Shown here one piece after another: positions 62,001 through 64,000 of a stretch of 64,000 bases of DNA. Position numbers and translations under genes: made by a program. Location of the stretch: contig JARCOQ010000002.1 in assembly GCA_029207755.1 (NCBI GenBank), forward strand, positions 42,797,744-42,861,743, written 5' to 3'. The first letter of the stretch is position 1. Every line of letters begins with the position of its first letter. The notes under the pieces are model-generated. The model did not search any database. It saw nothing but the letters and a program-made list of their open reading frames with translations, and was not told the DNA's origin. This DNA is from Chamaea fasciata. Its lineage: Eukaryota > Chordata > Aves > Passeriformes > Sylviidae.

Positions 62001-64000
62001 AGCTTCAGGCTCACCAGGCTGGCTTCTTGCACTGGGTAATGAGATCCCATGAAGATGAAATGACTGCTAGAAACCCCAGGGAAGAGCCAGACTTAAATTC
62101 TTCACCTCGCAACAGGTAAAACACGTAGGACAGCAGCTGTGCTTGGTAAAGCTGTAATATGCAAGCTGCCTTCTTTTGTGCATGTGGAAGAAGCTTCCCT
62201 GTGCTGCTCTCCACCTCACCTGGGCCGTGGTTTAAGGACAAATGTGCTACGATATGGGTGACATAGAAAACATGAGCCTTGCTGGGCCATGGGAGCCTGC
62301 ATTTACCTACAGGTTGTTGTTTCTGGTGAGAGGTAGGAGCTAAAAACCTTTCTGGATCTGGGCCTGTCTCCTTAGCCAGGAAGGATGTATTTCTCCTATC
62401 TGATAAAGGCCTGGTATATGATTAAAGTGATAGCATATCACCTATGATAATTCCAGTTACCAGCTGTGTTAAAGGCATGGGAATGATGGACAGAATCACA
62501 AGCTCCTCCAGTTTGGTCTCTGCAGTGCTGTAAATTGGAGGGAGGTGAGAGGGTCTGGCACGTGCAGGTACAAACTTCAATGGGGAATGACTTTTTTTCC
62601 CTTTGAAATGGCATGTTCAGCTCGTACCTGTTTTCTGTTAGGAGAGGGAGGGAAGTATGTTTACTCTTTTTTTTCTCTCCTCCTTGAAGTTTTCCAGGAG
62701 AAATGGTGCTGGGGCAGGTTTGTAGGCAGGAGTGCCAACACACGTAGGAGTCCTGTGATGCAGAACACAGTTGTTTTGATGCAACATCACAGTTGTTTTT
62801 TTTTCTCCCTCCCACTGGTTATTTTCAGACATGTGTATGAGAGTTTGAAAGTAGCTTTTTTTGGGAGTTACTGCCATGAAAGAACCCAGAGTCAGCGACC
62901 ATGGTGTTGGTATTCATTACCAGTTGCCAGTGCTCTTTAAATAACAGACACTATAGCTACTTTGGCATATCCTCAATTAAAACAGCGGATTAATAAAAAC
63001 ATTAGAAACCCCATCACATCATGGATATGTTTGGGTTTTTCAGAGAAACAGAACAGTTAAGGCAATTCAATACTAATTTGGCTTTAAAAATACTTTGCAC
63101 ATTTTTATGTTCTGTTTGAATAAGAACAATAAATATGTATTTCCATGAAAATCCATTTTCTTACCCAGGGTATAAATGTCCAGTATGAAATCCCAGAGAG
63201 AGCAATATGGTTTCCCTTGGACAGAGTGTCTCAGTTTAAGTGTTGTATAACTCACACTCTGCTCCTGGTATGGTGGCATAGAAACTGTTCCTTGTATATA
63301 GCTTTATATAACTGCTGTATATAACCTGCTATAGCTAAACTGCAGCAATTTAAAAGCAATGACAATTTATTCCCAAGTGTGGTCCCTGATCAAAGTTGGA
63401 GTCCCCATTTTAGGTGTTAAATATTTATTCAAAGTGCAGATCACACATTTCTGGTACTGTGCAGGGAATTTATGATAAAGCACCATTTCAGGCTGAACAG
63501 CAAAATATCTTCTACTCCAGCGTTTTTTTTTTTTTTAAGAGCAAAGTAATTGAACATAAAATAGAATTAGACCAGTCCTTTTGCTAGCAAAGCTTTAGCT
63601 AGCTCTCATTTCTACAGCATTAGTGTGCAGGTCCAGAAGCTGTGGGATGCTGGGTGTTTGCCTCCTCACCTCGCTGGGTCTGCTGTCCTGGCGCCTCTCC
63701 TGGTGCCTCTCCTGCTGTTGGCTGACAGAGCTGACAGTGCTGTGGGTCTGGTCACTGCTCATGGTCATGATACTGCTGTGCACCTGCTCTGACCAGCCAA
63801 GGAAAAACACCCCTTTGTGTGCCAGACAGAAACTGGAAAAGAAGTGATCAGCACAGGGGGCTGCAAACATGATGGGCAAGGTGAGCACACACCTTCTGTA
63901 CCCAGTGCAGAAATAAGGAGGGTGAAGGGTGAGAGGTAGGCACCATCAATGGGAAACTTCAGCCAAACTGAGGGAGGAATCTGAAGGTGCTTCACTCTCC
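56081..64000. other. Intergenic DNA, part 2, somewhat richer in G+C
   Basis: From about 56.1 kb the DNA has more GC-rich patches, for example 56100-56540, 60460-60720 and 61400-62110, each with several overlapping short open frames on both strands. None has a recognisable protein, and CpG is rare, so no promoter island is evident. A T14 run lies at 63523-63536. In many vertebrates the next gene on this side of DDX10 is a small single-exon gene (C11orf87 in human); I do not see it here. Confidence 0.4.

Noticed and set aside
62545..62940. 131-codon + strand frame downstream of DDX10
   Set aside because: It includes poly-T-derived phenylalanine runs and no recognisable domain.
1..64000. CRISPR arrays, tRNA, rRNA, bacterial operons or attachment sites
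   Set aside because: None was seen. The splice signals, long introns and CR1/LTR repeats show a vertebrate nuclear region.

Overview
The window is vertebrate nuclear DNA, AT-rich and CpG-poor, with coding exons separated by kilobases of intron. It is most likely from a bird. Eight stretches look like avian interspersed repeats: five truncated CR1 LINE pieces, recognised by the 3'-end block around 'ttgggttggaagggacct' or its complement, and three or four retroviral LTR insertions of types common in songbirds. These repeat types suggest a passerine, but no species can be named from the sequence alone.

The only protein gene I can support is the 3' end of DDX10, a nucleolar DEAD-box RNA helicase (yeast Dbp4/Hca4), on the + strand. 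Three coding exons are visible: 4204-4260, 39252-39385 and 48247-48436. They have consensus splice sites, compatible phases and a stop codon at 48434-48436. Together they encode the last 126 residues, a charged acidic/basic tail that lies beyond the helicase core. A 3' UTR of roughly 450-500 bases follows, with AATAAA signals at 48851 and 48904. The rest of the gene, including the helicase domains, lies upstream of the window.

Layout: 1-4203 is intron with a CR1 piece at about 1530-1758. 4261-39251 is a 35-kb intron. It holds an LTR near 13.0-13.4 kb, an older LTR at 13.97-15.73 kb split by a younger LTR of a different family, an LTR at 24.17-24.65 kb, CR1 pieces at 18.0 and 25.0-25.6 kb, a pyrimidine-rich block at 31.5-33.0 kb, and several simple repeats. 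39386-48246 is an 8.9-kb intron with an LTR (39.67-40.3 kb), a 431-bp element with 39-bp terminal inverted repeats (41.29-41.72 kb), a CR1 copy that still carries a 174-codon open reading frame (43.1-43.9 kb) and two small CR1 pieces. From about 48.93 kb to the end is 15 kb of apparent intergenic DNA, where I found no convincing gene.

I found no bacterial-type operon, CRISPR array, tRNA or rRNA. The best leads are the inverted-repeat element at 41.3 kb, the nested LTRs with a stray 60-bp relative 2.7 kb upstream, the duplicated block inside the 24-kb LTR, and the strand-asymmetric block at 31.5-33 kb. No new multi-gene system is supported.
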